Positions 11,861-23,832 of a stretch of DNA of 64,000 bases are shown here, piece after piece. The DNA lies in contig ML664175.1 in NCBI GenBank assembly GCA_007570785.1, forward strand, positions 7,846,050 through 7,910,049, written 5' to 3'. Position 1 is the stretch's first letter. The number at the start of each line of letters is the position of its first letter. Made by a program: the position numbers and the translations under genes. Origin of the DNA: Antilocapra americana (Eukaryota > Chordata > Mammalia > Artiodactyla > Antilocapridae). The notes beneath the pieces were generated by a model. That model was not told where the DNA came from and made no database searches. It worked only from the letters and a program-made list of their open reading frames with translations.

Positions 11861-13105
11861 TTAAATGACTGGAGGTTTATTACATTTGTAGAGATCTGAT
11901 ATTTAGATATTTTTCCTTATGTTGTACAAAATCTTCTCTGTTGAAAGTTTTACTCACAAGTACTAGTTTTATTTTCTTGACCAAACAAGACAAGTGCAAT
12001 TTCTCTTCTCATCTCTTTCTATACCGCAGTCCACCATGTATTTGAAGTCAGCCTTCATGGTACTCCTGAGTGTCATCTCAATACTAGTAGTTCTTTTAAA
12101 TATCGATATCTTAAATTGAAAATAAATGCCTTCTAGACTATACTCCTGAGTTTGGTCTCAATACTATTAGCTCTTTTAAATGTTTATATCTTAAATTGAA
12201 AATAAGTGCTTTCTAGATGTGACCAGTTACATTTTTCCTTTTTAATGCAAGTTTAATTCATGTAAAGAAAAAAGGGAAAACTATTAGTTTATACATTAAA
12301 GGCATAATATTTTGTTCCTGAAACTGTTTTATGCATCTCTGTTGGGATTCAAACAAGAAGCTTGTCAATTAGCAGAGCATTTACCACAAATTTAATTAAA
12401 GGTGAATATTCACTTCTTACAATATAAATGTCTCTTACTGAAGATGTTCTATCCGTATACTCACTGGAACTATCAGAAAAATAGGATTAAATAGATAGAT
12501 ATACTCTAATTTCAATATTAAGCATCCAAATTTGAAGAAATTAATTCCTTGCCCAATTTGGACAAGTTGATGTAAGCTGATAGCAAAATATCAGTTTCTA
12601 ACTTCATCTTGTTATTATTTTCTATTATTTCATGCTCTTAAGTAATTTGTCTATTTAAGGTCTACATTCAAAATTATGACAATTTATAGTTATGTATGTA
12701 GATCATTAGCCATTTAGAGTCTGTTGAAATTCAAGGAACAATTTAGAGGTTTTAAAAATCACTTAGACTATCCAAACTTTTAAATGTGTTTTTTACAATT
12801 TAACTATCAGTATATCTCAGACTTACTGAAGCTGAAAGGACCCAGTGAAAATTCTCTGACCTTTTTATTGTTTTACTGTAATTCAAAAATTCTAATATTT
12901 TTAGAATTCAAGGAAATTGAATGATTTATAATAATTTTAGAAAACAAGGAAATTACGTGGGTTTTTTTTTGAACTAGGTTAGCATATTTTTTAAGTTTAT
13001 AGTTACTCTTATTAAGACTACCAGGTGCTCTATTATTTTCTTCAATTAGCAATTGTAAATTAAGATTTTTGGATACAACAATAATTTCCTAGGGAGAGTT
13101 AATTT
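11861..13105. other. Intronic DNA, no gene seen
   Basis: AT-rich, with an 80-bp tandem duplication at 12061-12220. No ORFs or RNA genes. Confidence 0.5.
12061..12220. repeat. 80-bp tandem duplication
   Basis: Two direct copies, at 12061-12140 and 12141-12220, both start TACTCCTGAG and both contain ATCTTAAATTGAAAATAA. They differ at about ten positions, so the duplication is not recent. Confidence 0.9.
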
Positions 13106-13120
13106 AAAAAGTAATATTTA

Positions 13121-13548
13121 CCATCTTTCTCAATTCCATATATACGCGTTAGTATACTGTATTGTTGTTTTTCCTTCTGGCTTACTTCACTCTGGATAAT
13201 AGGCTCCAGTTCCATCCACCTGAGTAGAACTGATTCAAACGAGAAGCCAGCATGTGAGACAGCAAAAGTAACGCAGATGTATAGAACAGACTCGTGGACT
13301 CTGTGGATGAGGGCAAGGGTGGGATGATATGGGAGAATGGCATTGAAACATGTTAATTATCATATGTGTAATCAATCGCCAGCCCAGGATTGATGCTCGG
13401 GGCTGGTGCACTGAGATATCCTGGGGGGAGGGAGGAGGGAGGGAGGAGGGAGGGGGGTTCTGGAGGGGGAGCATATGTATACCCATGGCGGATTCATGTC
13501 AATGTATGGCAAAACCAACACAATAAAGAAAATTAAAAAAAAAAAAAG
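13121..13548 (+). mobile_element. L1_BT 3' end with 5' inversion
   Basis: The right part (13234-13548) is a + strand L1_BT 3' UTR. It has the characteristic GGGA-rich purine tract (13421-13456), then a poly-A tail. The left part (13121-13233) is the adjoining L1 segment in the opposite orientation, matching 45102-45214 of the long L1 here. This is the standard product of twin priming during insertion. A degenerate target-site duplication may flank it: AAAAAGTAATATTTA on the left and AAAAAGGTAATGTTTA on the right. Confidence 0.88.
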
Positions 13549-14100
13549 GTAATGTTTACAAAAGGATTAGCATAGCAACATATCAACACCTGGAAGGAGC
13601 ACCGCATGAATATCCTACAAGTTATTCCACTGCCTCTTAAAATTAGAGAGCTGTGTAGTTGGAAATTTGTGATACATAAAGATAAAGCAGAAATCTCTTA
13701 CCACCCATAATGTAAAATCTAGCAAACTATGGCCAGTATTAGCATCTGAAAGGTACTGTATCATTCTTCCTTAAAAAAAAAAAAAAAAGAGGCCTATTTT
13801 TACCTGACTTACTGACAGTTTAGTAGTGAACTCTGTCTAGGAATGTGAGAATTTCAGAAGAGCAGAGCTGTATGTATTAAGTCCAGACTCCCAGGTCATA
13901 GCTCTCGTTATCTTGACTTAGTAGATCTTCAAAAGGACTCTAAAGTCAAATGTATGTATTTCTAATAAACAGCTGAGGTGGTCTTGATGTAGCTAACCCT
14001 TGGATCAGACTTAGAAAAGCACAAGTCAGGGGCTGCGTTGCATATAGTCTCAGATTTCACTGCTTGGTGTGATTCTTTGAAGTTTTCTGCATAGCTTAAA
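13549..14100. other. Intronic DNA, no gene seen
   Basis: A poly-A run at 13772-13788; otherwise nothing assignable. Confidence 0.4.
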
Positions 14101-14770
14101 ATTCAGTTTGCCAAGGCATTTTTGCTATGGATTTTAAAAGCTATTTGTATAATAAATTATGGCAGTTGGAATATAAATGGCACCAGCTATCCCAGAAGGG
14201 CAAAAATAGCACACCTTTGTCTGTGATGAAAGTAAACTCAGGTTGATGCACACCTAGGCACAGTACTCAGGGCTATTCATTCCATGTATGATCACAATCC
14301 AGCTCATTAGAGAATCCAAGCACTATCATGACCAACGTTTAAGTGACTTACTCTCTATCAGTAAAATTCAGTGGTAAAGAAGGCATTTTTGACAGTGGTA
14401 TTAAAATTTAATAGTGGAAAAACCTTTGAAGTTGGTAGATAAAAGGTGTTAAACTTGGAAATGGTCTAAGTAAGGGATGAATTGAACTCTGCCATAGGCA
14501 AAAAAAGAAAAATTAAGTAATGGGAAATATTGGCACCACTTAAAATGAATGCCCCATTTTTATTAGATCTTAAGATGTATAAGGAGACTTAGGTCTTCAT
14601 TACAAATGTGAATTTTCTATGCAACAGTGACTTTTAAGCTTTTTATTAGATATAAAGGTCATAAGCCCTGTGGATCAATAACTTAATTTGTCTTTATGCC
14701 TTAACAAACAAACTCCAACTCTGTGTTCTGCTTTTTAACTGAATAATTTTTAACTTTTGAAGAGAGGTTG
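14101..14770 (-). repeat. Left arm of 0.7-kb inverted repeat
   Basis: The reverse complement of this arm aligns with 16895-17575 along its length. Shared anchors on the + strand here include GGTAGATAAAAGGTGTTAAA, AATTAAGTAATGGGAAATAT and TTAAGATGTATAAGGAGACT. Divergence looks like roughly 15-20% by eye. The sequence does not match a repeat I recognise. Confidence 0.85.
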
Positions 14771-14832
14771 AGTGAGGTAGTCTCTCTTTTCAAGGTCTTA
14801 GTTTTCTGCTTTTGTGACCTTCTGTGATCTTG

Positions 14833-15168
14833 TAGTTTAGTCGCTAAGTTGTGTCTGACTCTCTGTGACCCCATGGACTGCAACATGCCAGGCTCCTCTG
14901 TCTTCCCCTGTCTACTGGAGTCAGCACAAACTCATATCCATTGAGTCAGTGATACCATCCAGCCATCTCACCTTCTGTTTCCCCTTGTCCTCCTTCCCTC
15001 AGTCTTTCCCAGCTTCAGGGTCTTTTCCAGTGTGCCGGCTCTTCTCATCAGATGGTATTGGAACTTCAGCTTCAGCATCAGTTCTTCCAATGAGTATTCA
15101 AGGTTGATTCCTTTAGGATTGACTGGTTTGATCTCCTTACAGTCCAAGGGACTCTCAAGAGTCTTCTC
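14833..15168 (-). mobile_element. BovB LINE 3' fragment
   Basis: The BovB 3' end begins GTTTAGTCGCTAAGTTGTGT and runs to AGTCTTCTC, about 335 bp, 5' truncated. It sits just inside the left inverted-repeat arm. Confidence 0.9.
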
Positions 15169-15300
15169 TATGACCTTGGGACCACTTTAAACTATGTCAA
15201 GCTCAGTTGCCTCATCTGTTAGGCTGTTCCCTCATCTGTAAAATGCAGTAAATGTTTCTGTAGCCTTTCCAGTACTATTCAGACACTGTGACTCAAGAAC
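15169..15300 (+). mobile_element. MIR-like SINE fragment
   Basis: ATGACCTTGGGACCACTTTA followed by CTCATCTGTAAAATGCAGTAA matches the core and LINE-related tail of MIR, with an insertion between. Old and diverged. Confidence 0.45.
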
Positions 15301-16029
15301 AAAGAAAAGAGGTACAGCAATGTGGGTAGGTCTGTGATACGCATTTACTTATTAAACTTCTTTATCTCTTTCTCTCTTATCTTACCTGTGGACAGTCTAT
15401 TTGATTTTACTCCAAATGCAGGACCCTGGAATCCAGTTGAATGCCTTTGTGCTGAAAAATAATTGTAGAATTCTCTGGTGTGGTAACCAAGTTTCTCATA
15501 CAGTTAACAGTTAATACATCTTCAGTCTTTCTCCTCTTTTATTTTCTTCCTCTTCTAAAGGGTTCAAGCCTCCATGAAATATTTTCAACTCCTCTCTTTT
15601 TTTTTAACTTCCTGTCTACCCCTTCACACCATGATTAGAGGTTCACATCATTTTCCTTAAGTGTAATAAAATAAGAATTTAGCCTTCCAGAATTACCAAG
15701 ATAAGCAATTTTAGTGAAGTCATTCAGGATACTATAGTATCATTTTGATGGTTTCCTGTATTCGAGCAAGCAGAGTGGGAATCTATGAAGTCTTGGGAAC
15801 TACACTCTCTGGATTTCCTATTATGTCCATGTCTGGTGGTCCATCCTGCCCAAAATTGAGTGGAATTAAAACAACACTAATTGGGAGAAACAAATAAAGG
15901 GATTGTAGTCATATGAACTATAGAGACTAACTAGAAACTTTAGTAAGAACTTTTGGGACATTGGATACTAATAATAAAACAATATCAATTAAGAAAGCTC
16001 TGTAAGTTAGGAGTTTGGGATTAACATTT
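15301..16029. other. Intronic DNA, no gene seen
   Basis: Spacer of the inverted repeat. Pyrimidine-rich near 15525-15610; nothing assignable. Confidence 0.4.
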
Positions 16030-16240
16030 ACACAATGTTTTATATAAAGTAGATAAACAACAACGACTTATTATATAATACAGGGAACTATATTCAATGT
16101 CTTGTAATAACCTATAATGGAAAAAAATCCAAAAAAGTAGATATTTATATTTGTATTTATATCCGTTGTTTAATATTAATGCCATACACCTCAAACTAAC
16201 ACAACATTGTAAATTAACTATACTTCACTAAACATGGTTA
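16030..16240 (+). mobile_element. Old L1 3' end
   Basis: It contains TACAGGGAACTATATTCAATG and ends with CTCAAACTAACACAACATTG, TAAATTAACTATACTTC. These are well-known landmarks of L1MA-type 3' UTRs in artiodactyls. No poly-A tail survives. Confidence 0.75.
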
Positions 16241-16894
16241 AAAACAGAAAGCTCTAAAATGGAGGGGAGAACAATTGGCAATTAACTTAGAACCAAGCCT
16301 TCTTTGTGCCTATAGCTCTCAAACTGCAGATGAATGCTAAGCAGTTGTGAGAGTCCCAAGAACACAGGGCGTGTGCAGTGATTTCACATAAGCATTTTCT
16401 GAAAGTGTTCATTCTCATTCAAGATAGAGAACTCATAATAAAAATCAGCCCATTATTACTGGTGGAAAGTAATGTTTGTTATCTGTGTCTATAAACTACA
16501 TAATCAGCTCTTGGAGTTCAGAATATAAAGAGCAAACCAAAGCTATATGTTTTAAATGTGATCTACGTGTTCTGTTTTCAGTAACAAAGAGGAGATCAGA
16601 AAGAAGTTAACTCTCAGTTTCTTCATCTCTGAAGTGAGGGTTTTAATGTTTGGCTTTGATATTTGAAAATCACTGAAGATCACCCAAATGAGAACTAACA
16701 GAGGCTGTTTATTCAGATCTTGCTAAACCAGAGAAGGCAGCTAAAATCACTTTTATGTAGCAGAGACTCAAAGGCAGGCAGGAATGTGGAAAAGCTTTAT
16801 AGTGAAAAGCAAGGAAAGTTTCATGTCTAATATGACTGGAGTTTGTTGGCCTGAAGAAACTGGGAGTCACCTAACTAGAAGAAGGCTCAGTTAA
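16241..16894. other. Intronic DNA, no gene seen
   Basis: Right part of the inverted-repeat spacer; no recognised element. Confidence 0.4.
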
Positions 16895-17575
16895 ATGGCA
16901 AAAAATAGATTTTATTTGTTAAGGCATAAAGATGCAAATTAAGTTATTGATAAATGGGGTTCATGATCCCTGTGTCTAGTCAAAAAGTTTGAAAGTTGTT
17001 GTTACATGGAAGCATTAGTGTTTATAACTGATGACCTAAGTCTCCTTATATATCTTAAGATCTAATATAAATGGGGCATCGATTTTAAGATGGTGCCAAT
17101 ATTTCCCATTACTTATTTAAAAAAAAAAAAACGTTTTTGCTTATGGCAAAGTTTAGTTCATCTCTTAGACCATTTGCAAGTTTAACACCTTTTATCTACC
17201 TACTTCAAAGGTTTTTCCACTATTAATTTTTAATGCCACTATCAAAAATGCCTTCTTCACCATGGAATTTTACCAATACATAGTAAGTCACTTAAACATT
17301 GGTTGTGAATGGGAGAGACTCTGGGAAGTTACTCTGAATGAAACTTAGTGCCTGGATTCTGCAATGAACTGGATCGTGATCCTACACAGAATGAATAGCC
17401 CTGAATATTCTGGCTACATCTACATCAACTTGAGTTTACTTTCATCACAGATAAAGGTGTGTCATTTTTGCCTTTCTCGGATATCTGGAGAAGAGTTTAT
17501 ATCCCTACTGCTATAATTTATTATATAAATAGATTTAAAAACCCATAACAAAAATGCCTTGTGACAATGTAAGTT
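16895..17575 (+). repeat. Right arm of 0.7-kb inverted repeat
   Basis: Pairs with 14101-14770. It runs from TTTGTTAAGGCATAAAGATG through GACCTAAGTCTCCTTATA and AACACCTTTTATCTACC to AAAATGCCTTGTGACA. It is interrupted by a 13-base A run (17118-17131) not equally present in the other arm. Confidence 0.85.
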
Positions 17576-17840
17576 TGAAGTGAATATAAAGCATAAGGGA
17601 GCTGGGATCATTGACCAAGTCCTAACCATTCTGGGCTGACTGTTGCAGAGGTTGTGGTTTGACTTCCAGAATGGTTGCTATGGAGATTGTGGGTCAGATT
17701 TCTGTCATGTGTAGTCTTAAAGACCGTATTGAGTCTTTAAGGCTGACAGTTTGTTGTGAGGATTGACCACGGAATGAATTGGAAAGATCCCTCTGTTGCT
17801 GCTTTCGGAGGTGGTAGAAGTACTATTAGACAGTGAAGTA

Positions 17841-18050
17841 TGAGCTTCCCTGGTGGCTCAGTGGTAAAGAATCCACCTGCCAGTACAGAAGACTTGGGTT
17901 CAATCCCTGGGTTGGGAAGATCCCTTGGAGAAGGAAATGGCAACCCACTCCATTATTATTACCTGGGAAATCCCATGGACAGAGGACCCTGGCAGGCTAC
18001 AGTCCATGGGATCGCAAAGGAGTCAGAAATGACTTACTGACTAAATAACA
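17841..18050 (+). mobile_element. Bov-tA SINE
   Basis: Full-length, forward. It starts GAGCTTCCCTGGTGGCTCAG (tRNA A-box region), has the B-box-like GGGTTCAATCCC, and ends after AGTCAGAAATGACTTACTGA. Well preserved, so probably a later insertion. Confidence 0.93.
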
Positions 18051-20034
18051 AAAGGGGGAGGGAAGAGTATCTAGGGGAGAGAAGCAAGAAAGGTGACCCC
18101 ACTGATGTAAAAAGCGTTCCACCTGCTTTCCCTGGACTATGGGAACTGTACCTAGAGTAATCCTGTCTAATCCTGCGTAAGTATAAATGCTCTTCTTTCT
18201 GGATGATAAACTGTCCACATTGCTTTACAGACATCTCAAAACCCCTGAACATCTGTAACTTTATGTTCTGCTTTGAAAACCACTTAAAAAGTTCCAATTT
18301 TTCTAACCTGTCATCTACTAGGGCTAACACATCCTTATCTCCGAAGTATGAGAAGATAAAAAGCCAACTCAGAGTCAGAGGAAATTGCAAACTTATTATA
18401 TAAGAGCTATCTAGTTCATGTTTTAATATTATCAATAATTTGCCAGCCTTTTGTTATATTTTAAAGCTTATTTCTTTTTTAATACTCAGGCTCACTACTA
18501 TTTCATTTTCGTTCGTGCCTTTTTATCCACTCTGTCCTGATTTTTCTAATTCCTGTCATCTGTAAGCCTTATTGCCAAAACTTTGAAGACATCACTTACC
18601 TGCCTTGAACAAAAACCGTCTTGATCTGCACACTCCTGCAGTCAGCCACTGCATGCACACAGATTCTGTAAGCTCTTTGCAGAGTTGTCACAACTTCATT
18701 ATCTTACCTGAGGAAGCTTTCCTTAGCTCTTCTCAACCTCCACTCTGGAGACCTTTTACTCAGTTATGTCTGACTCTTCACAACCCCATGGACTGCAGCT
18801 GGAGCCCTTTACCTGATCTCTATTCCTGCCCCCATGACCTGAACACCTGGACACAAACATCCTCCTTCCATAGTCTGCTGCCCTTCCTTTCTCCTCCCTC
18901 TTCTTTCTAGATACTCCTCCATCTTCCCTCTCATTTCTCTTCTTTCTTGCTCCAGACCATAATACATATTTGTTTCAGAGCTCAAGCCATTCTTGTCAAA
19001 CACTTAAATTGCTTTCCTACTGCATGGCCCTCCAGCAGTAAATCCAGCACTGTTTCCTTGATTTCTTAACAGTCCTGGAGGGAACTCATGATGGTCTTAG
19101 ATGCTCAAGGACCCACCCTCACCAGCGCTCTCCAGCTCCCTGGCAGGTCCACTCTGGGTCCAACTCAGGGTCTGCTCTTGTTCCTTGCAAAAGCTGTCTT
19201 AAACTTTGGCTACTTAATTCTCTTATCTCAAGATAAAAATTCCTTGCTGTCCTTCCTCATCATCAATGAGATTTGCCTGCAAGACTCTTCATCACCTGAC
19301 CATGCTCTTCATTTACATTTGAGGGTAAGCTTCCCACATTAACTCTGGATTCCAGTTTCTCTCATTTCAGTAGGGGCCTCATTCCCCTATCTGTGCTTCT
19401 GTTTCATAAAATGATATTCTTTTTTTAGACTTTCTCCCCAAGGTTTTGCTTCTGGCTGTGTAGTCTCTTCTTTTGCTCTCTTTGAGTAATCTTTTTTACT
19501 CCATAATTTTAGCTACCACACACATCCTGGAAGTCCTCAAACTGTGTCAGTAGTTTGGGGTGCTTCCTAAACTACTGATTGGTTTACCTGGTTACCTTCT
19601 GGATAGTTCCATTGACTTCTCCCTCTCTTTTTTCTCACCATTTATATAATGAATTATATTTATTTTACTTAAGTATTTCATAAGTATTTTCATAAGCCTA
19701 TAAATTTTATTTATTGACTATTTCATAAGTATAACTTTATTAAACTTCCTGATACTGCCAAATCATTTTTTAAAAACACAACTGTAATTATGCATTCCCA
19801 AGTTTAAAATCATATGATAGTCCTCATCAAATTTAGTATAAATGCAAATTCCTTTGTATGAAAAAAAGGTCCTTCAGTATTTGACACTTGCATCTCTCTA
19901 GTCTTTTGTTTCCCAAAGTATACTTTTTCTGTGGAAGGTTTTACAAGATGGAATGTGGGCAATAGGAGAGGGTGAAGGACTCTATCAAGTTCAAATGCAT
20001 TTGAGAGAGTAATGTTCAGCTGGTAACTTTGAGA
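18051..20034. other. Intronic DNA, no gene seen
   Basis: Pyrimidine-rich sequence around 18600-19400 resembles decayed L2, but I cannot fix its boundaries. Several ORFs of 60-130 codons occur on both strands without protein-like features. Confidence 0.4.
18753..18801 (-). mobile_element. Short BovB/Bov-tA-derived fragment
   Basis: TTACTCAGTTATGTCTGACT followed by CAACCCCATGGACTGCAGC is the end shared by BovB and Bov-tA; only about 50 bp remain. Confidence 0.75.
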
Positions 20035-20245
20035 GTGTGGATCTCAAACTGCCCCAGTTGATTCTCAACTGGTGCTGATTCTCATTAGCTCCAGAATTTC
20101 GAGACTTCGTTTTATATGCAAAGTCTTAAGCTTCACCCTAGACATGCTGAATCAGGAACTCTGTGTGTAGAGCCTACCCATCTGTGTTTTAGCACACCTT
20201 CCCAGTGATTCTAAGAGACACTACAGTTTGGAAACCACTGTCTTA
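20035..20245 (+). mobile_element. MER5-like hAT-Charlie element
   Basis: It has inner landmarks CTGATTCTCATTAGCTCCAG and GCTGAATCAGGAACTCTGTG and closes with TTTGGAAACCACTG, the expected MER5 terminus. Orientation is by landmark order and is uncertain. Confidence 0.7.
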
Positions 20246-21171
20246 GAGATGCCTATTAACATCTTACTACAAGAAGTCTGGAAATTATTTGTTTAAGCAA
20301 ACATTTCCTCAATTTGAGCATGGACTGTGTATGTGTGTATTAATGTTTATATGATACTCATTAATATCCTTAGAGAAACTTGTCAAAATCCTGAAGCCTG
20401 ACATTACTAGTAATTCTCTATTTAGCTTTGTGTGCTTTTGTATTTAAATATCCTATCCCTGCATCATTTTACTGAAATCGTCCCCTAGCCTTTGTCTGGC
20501 CGACTCCTTAGAAGAGGTATTTCAAAATATTCTTATCGAGCAAATACATGGGATGGCACAGAAATACTTCATAGCAGCCTTAGAACTGTTGCTCCCTCCT
20601 ACTGCCATGAAACTATCATCTGTTATTTCAAAACTTTTTCATATAATGGTTCTCTCCGTATACTGATCTCTCCTTAATGGAGTATCTTCGTATTTTCTTC
20701 TTTGATATTGTGAAGCTTGTCTGTACAAGCTTCTTGTATCAGAATATCCTTGATAAACATAACAACTAGAAGCTTTTCTCAGTTGATCCTATACTCGGGT
20801 AACTTTCTACTTTTAAAAAATTATCTCCCCATTATGCTCTTGCTGATTTTCTTTCACATATCTTTCTTTGATTATCTGTTAGCAAGATAATTTTTAGTCA
20901 CTATAAAACTAATGGCAATGTTAAAATTGACATATTAAGTCATAGTTTTATAAACCTATTGTATTTTATTTGTTTAGGTTAAATTATATATTGTACCTGT
21001 ATATAATATAAATATGTATTTTAAATATTTTTATTATGATAAATAGTAATTAATAGAGGTTTTAGTAAATAATTAATGTATGTATTACTACCTTTCACAA
21101 TTTCCACTGCCATTATATTAATTTTTCTAACCATAATTTCAAATGTGCTAGTAAAATTTTCTATAGTAATA
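20246..21171. other. Intronic DNA, no gene seen
   Basis: Very AT-rich from 20930. A perfect 9-bp stem with a 4-base loop is at 20712-20733. Confidence 0.45.
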
Positions 21172-21384
21172 ACGTGTTCCATGGTGGCTTAGTGGAAGAA
21201 TCCACTGGGCAATGCAAGAGATGTGGGTTTGATCCCTGGGTCAGGAAGATCCCCTAGAGGCGGAAATGGCAGCCTACTCCAGTATTCTTGTCTGGGGAAT
21301 CACATGGGCAGTGGAGCCTGGCAGAACACAGTCCATGAGGTTACAAAGGAGTCGGACATGACGTAGCAACTAAACAACAACTTA
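21172..21384 (+). mobile_element. Bov-tA SINE
   Basis: Forward copy starting GTGTTCCATGGTGGCTTAGT and ending GACGTAGCAACTAAACAAC. More mutated than the copy at 17841. Confidence 0.9.
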
Positions 21385-21426
21385 GAACAACTGAATTCCT
21401 AAGCAGTCAAGTGAGCATTCTTGTGT

Positions 21427-21497
21427 ATTGGGTTGGTCAAAAGGTTCATTTGGGCTTTTCCACAAGACACAAGAATGTTTTGGCCAACCAAACACAT
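21427..21497. mobile_element. Mariner-derived MITE
   Basis: Inverted ends TTGGGTTGGTCAAAAGGTTC and GAATGTTTTGGCCAACCAAA flank a short middle. This matches the small palindromic mariner-derived repeats of ruminants. No transposase sequence. Confidence 0.65.
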
Positions 21498-22628
21498 GGT
21501 TGTACTCCATCCTTTTAAACATGCAGTCTATTAAAATGCACTAGTAAAATACATAAAGCATGGTTTGTGATACCAATGTGTGATACATAAAAACTAATGA
21601 TAGCATCTTGATTTATTCTGATGCATCATATAGAATTTTATGCAAAATAATGTTACTGGCTATAATCCTTTAGTGGTATTAAAAAAAGGAATGGAATTAT
21701 ACTTTATGACAGTTAAAGGACTTTGGAATTAATGTGTATTCAACTACTTTGGTCTTTCCCCTTTACCAGTTCACTCTTTGCAAAGTGATGATAAGGGACT
21801 CTGGTGTTAGACATGTCTTTCATAGTCGTTTACTTTTATTTAATCACATTACTTGAAACAAGTTAGGCATATAGTTTGGCTGTATACACATCAAGATGAT
21901 TAATGATAGTTTTCTCATATAGTTCAACATGGCCATCAGAATGAATTTTACTTACAGTCTTCACAACTCACCTTGTTCTCTGGATTTCTGACTACATCAT
22001 AGAGAGGGAAGTCTATTGAATTTAATGTAATGAATAAATAAGTACATTACTGTGACCATAATAAATTCCTGTTCATAAAAGAAAGACAAGCTTCCATAGA
22101 CAGTGTAACTTAATAATAGGAGAAGTTAGACACTTGTTTGCCTGTATAGCTGCCTTTTTCTTCTTAAACATCTTCTGATGTGCCTTGGTGTACCTGAGGA
22201 TTAAAAAACGGAACGCTTCAGAGTTTCAAGTGGTTCTCAGGGGCCAGATGCATAAAGTTTATTAAGATCCTTTGAAGACTACTTTTGGTTCATTCTGGCA
22301 ATTTGAAGTAATATGTGCTAGCCACTAGCCTTTTGACTAATCGCTGTCTTCAGCTTTTAATATGTTACATTTTGAACTTAAAGATAAATTAACAGCACTT
22401 GGAAGTACCCTAGGAAAATTTAAGTCCCTGGAGGGACATTATAGTCTTTGTATGAGGTCTGTAACAATACAGGGTTATATTTAACTTTAGTAAGAACAAT
22501 AATAGTGTGATGACTCATCTAAAGCTGGTTACATATGTTGGGCATCATTGGAAGATACGCATATAGTCATTCAGCAGAGGGTGGCTGATATCTGGAAAAG
22601 ACAGGGTAGTTGAATAAGACAAATGATA
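21498..22628. other. Intronic DNA, no gene seen
   Basis: Unique-looking AT-rich sequence with no ORF. Confidence 0.4.
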
Positions 22629-22834
22629 CTTGTTTAGTTGCTAAGGCATGTCCGACTCTTTTGTGACCCCAGGGACTGTAGCCCGCCAGGCTGCTCTGTC
22701 ATGGGATTTTCCAGGCAAGAATCCTGGAATGGGTTGCCATTTCCTTCTCCAGGGGATCTTCCTGACCCAGGGATTAAATCCACATCTCCTGCATTACAAG
22801 TGAATACTTTACCACTGAGTGACCAGGGAAGCCA
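22629..22834 (-). mobile_element. Bov-tA SINE
   Basis: Reverse copy from TTGTTTAGTTGCTAAGGCAT to GTGACCAGGGAAGCC. It lies 1.0 kb upstream of the first UNC13C exon. Confidence 0.92.
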
Positions 22835-23832
22835 AATGATTGGACCAAATAAAATCTAGTCCACCTTTTGTATGAGAGACCGTGAATTTCCTTAGCTACC
22901 AATTGGAGTTTTCAAATATCCTGCACCTACAAGCTTATAAATACTTCAGCAAAAATAGTCACAGAAGCCATATGCTTCCCACTTATATACTTGAGTGAAA
23001 ATTGTCTCCATCTTCATCTTTTTTTCCTAACTTTAAAAAGTAAATGTAAAAGAAGTGCTGTAAGAAGAATACCCAATGAAGCAAAACAACCAGAATAATT
23101 TACCTGTATGTGCGAAAGAATTGCATGTGTCGAGTTTGAAGTTTATATGTGAAACATTCAAGAGTGTTATACTATTTTGATCTCACTGTAAATTTAGATC
23201 ATTCAGACAACACTCCTTCTAGAGGTGACAGTGGAGAATTCATTCAATATGATAAGTTAAGCAGTATTCAGTATGATTTAAATATACCTATATGCACATA
23301 AAAAAAGAGTTACAAAGTTAGAGTTAACTTAGATGTATTTGTGAGTGGAATGAGAGAATTCTAGTCCATTCATGTAACTTTATATCTGTAGAATTTAACA
23401 ATACTGACTTTGTAATCAGTCAACCTTTCTTGAGTTCTGCCCACATAAACCAGTGTGACTTTCGAAAAAATACTTAGGCAGGACAGATTTTACACACACA
23501 CCACTGTACACACACAGTTCAACCTTTTGCCTTGGAAGAAGTCACATTAAAGGGATAAACTCTATAATAATAATTCCTATGATCATAAACTGCAATAGAG
23601 GAAGATAAACCTCCACTCCAGAACCAAAGCATTTAGAAATTCAAGCCTGTGACTTTACCCTGTGGGATGCCATTCAATGAAGAGAGAAAACCTGAATGTA
23701 CTAAATTTTGCTTGCATGATCTGAGAGTTGTTCATAACTCTCTTTATCTGATCCTCCTGTTGGACAGTGATTTCTAACTAAAGTCATGCCCTTTAACCTT
23801 TTCTTTTGCATGTTGCCTGACCTTCTGAGCAG
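22835..23832. other. Intron flank upstream of first exon
   Basis: No repeat recognised. The last 60 bases hold the branch-point and pyrimidine-tract signals described for the exon. Confidence 0.5.

Noticed and set aside
17841..17920. Possible tRNA gene (A and B box like motifs)
   Set aside because: These are the tRNA-derived heads of Bov-tA SINEs; no cloverleaf or anticodon arm is kept. The same applies to the other SINE copies.
18051..18435. Possible exon in the - strand 133-codon frame at 18034-18435
   Set aside because: No conserved motif, no supported splice sites in frame, and opposite strand to the gene.
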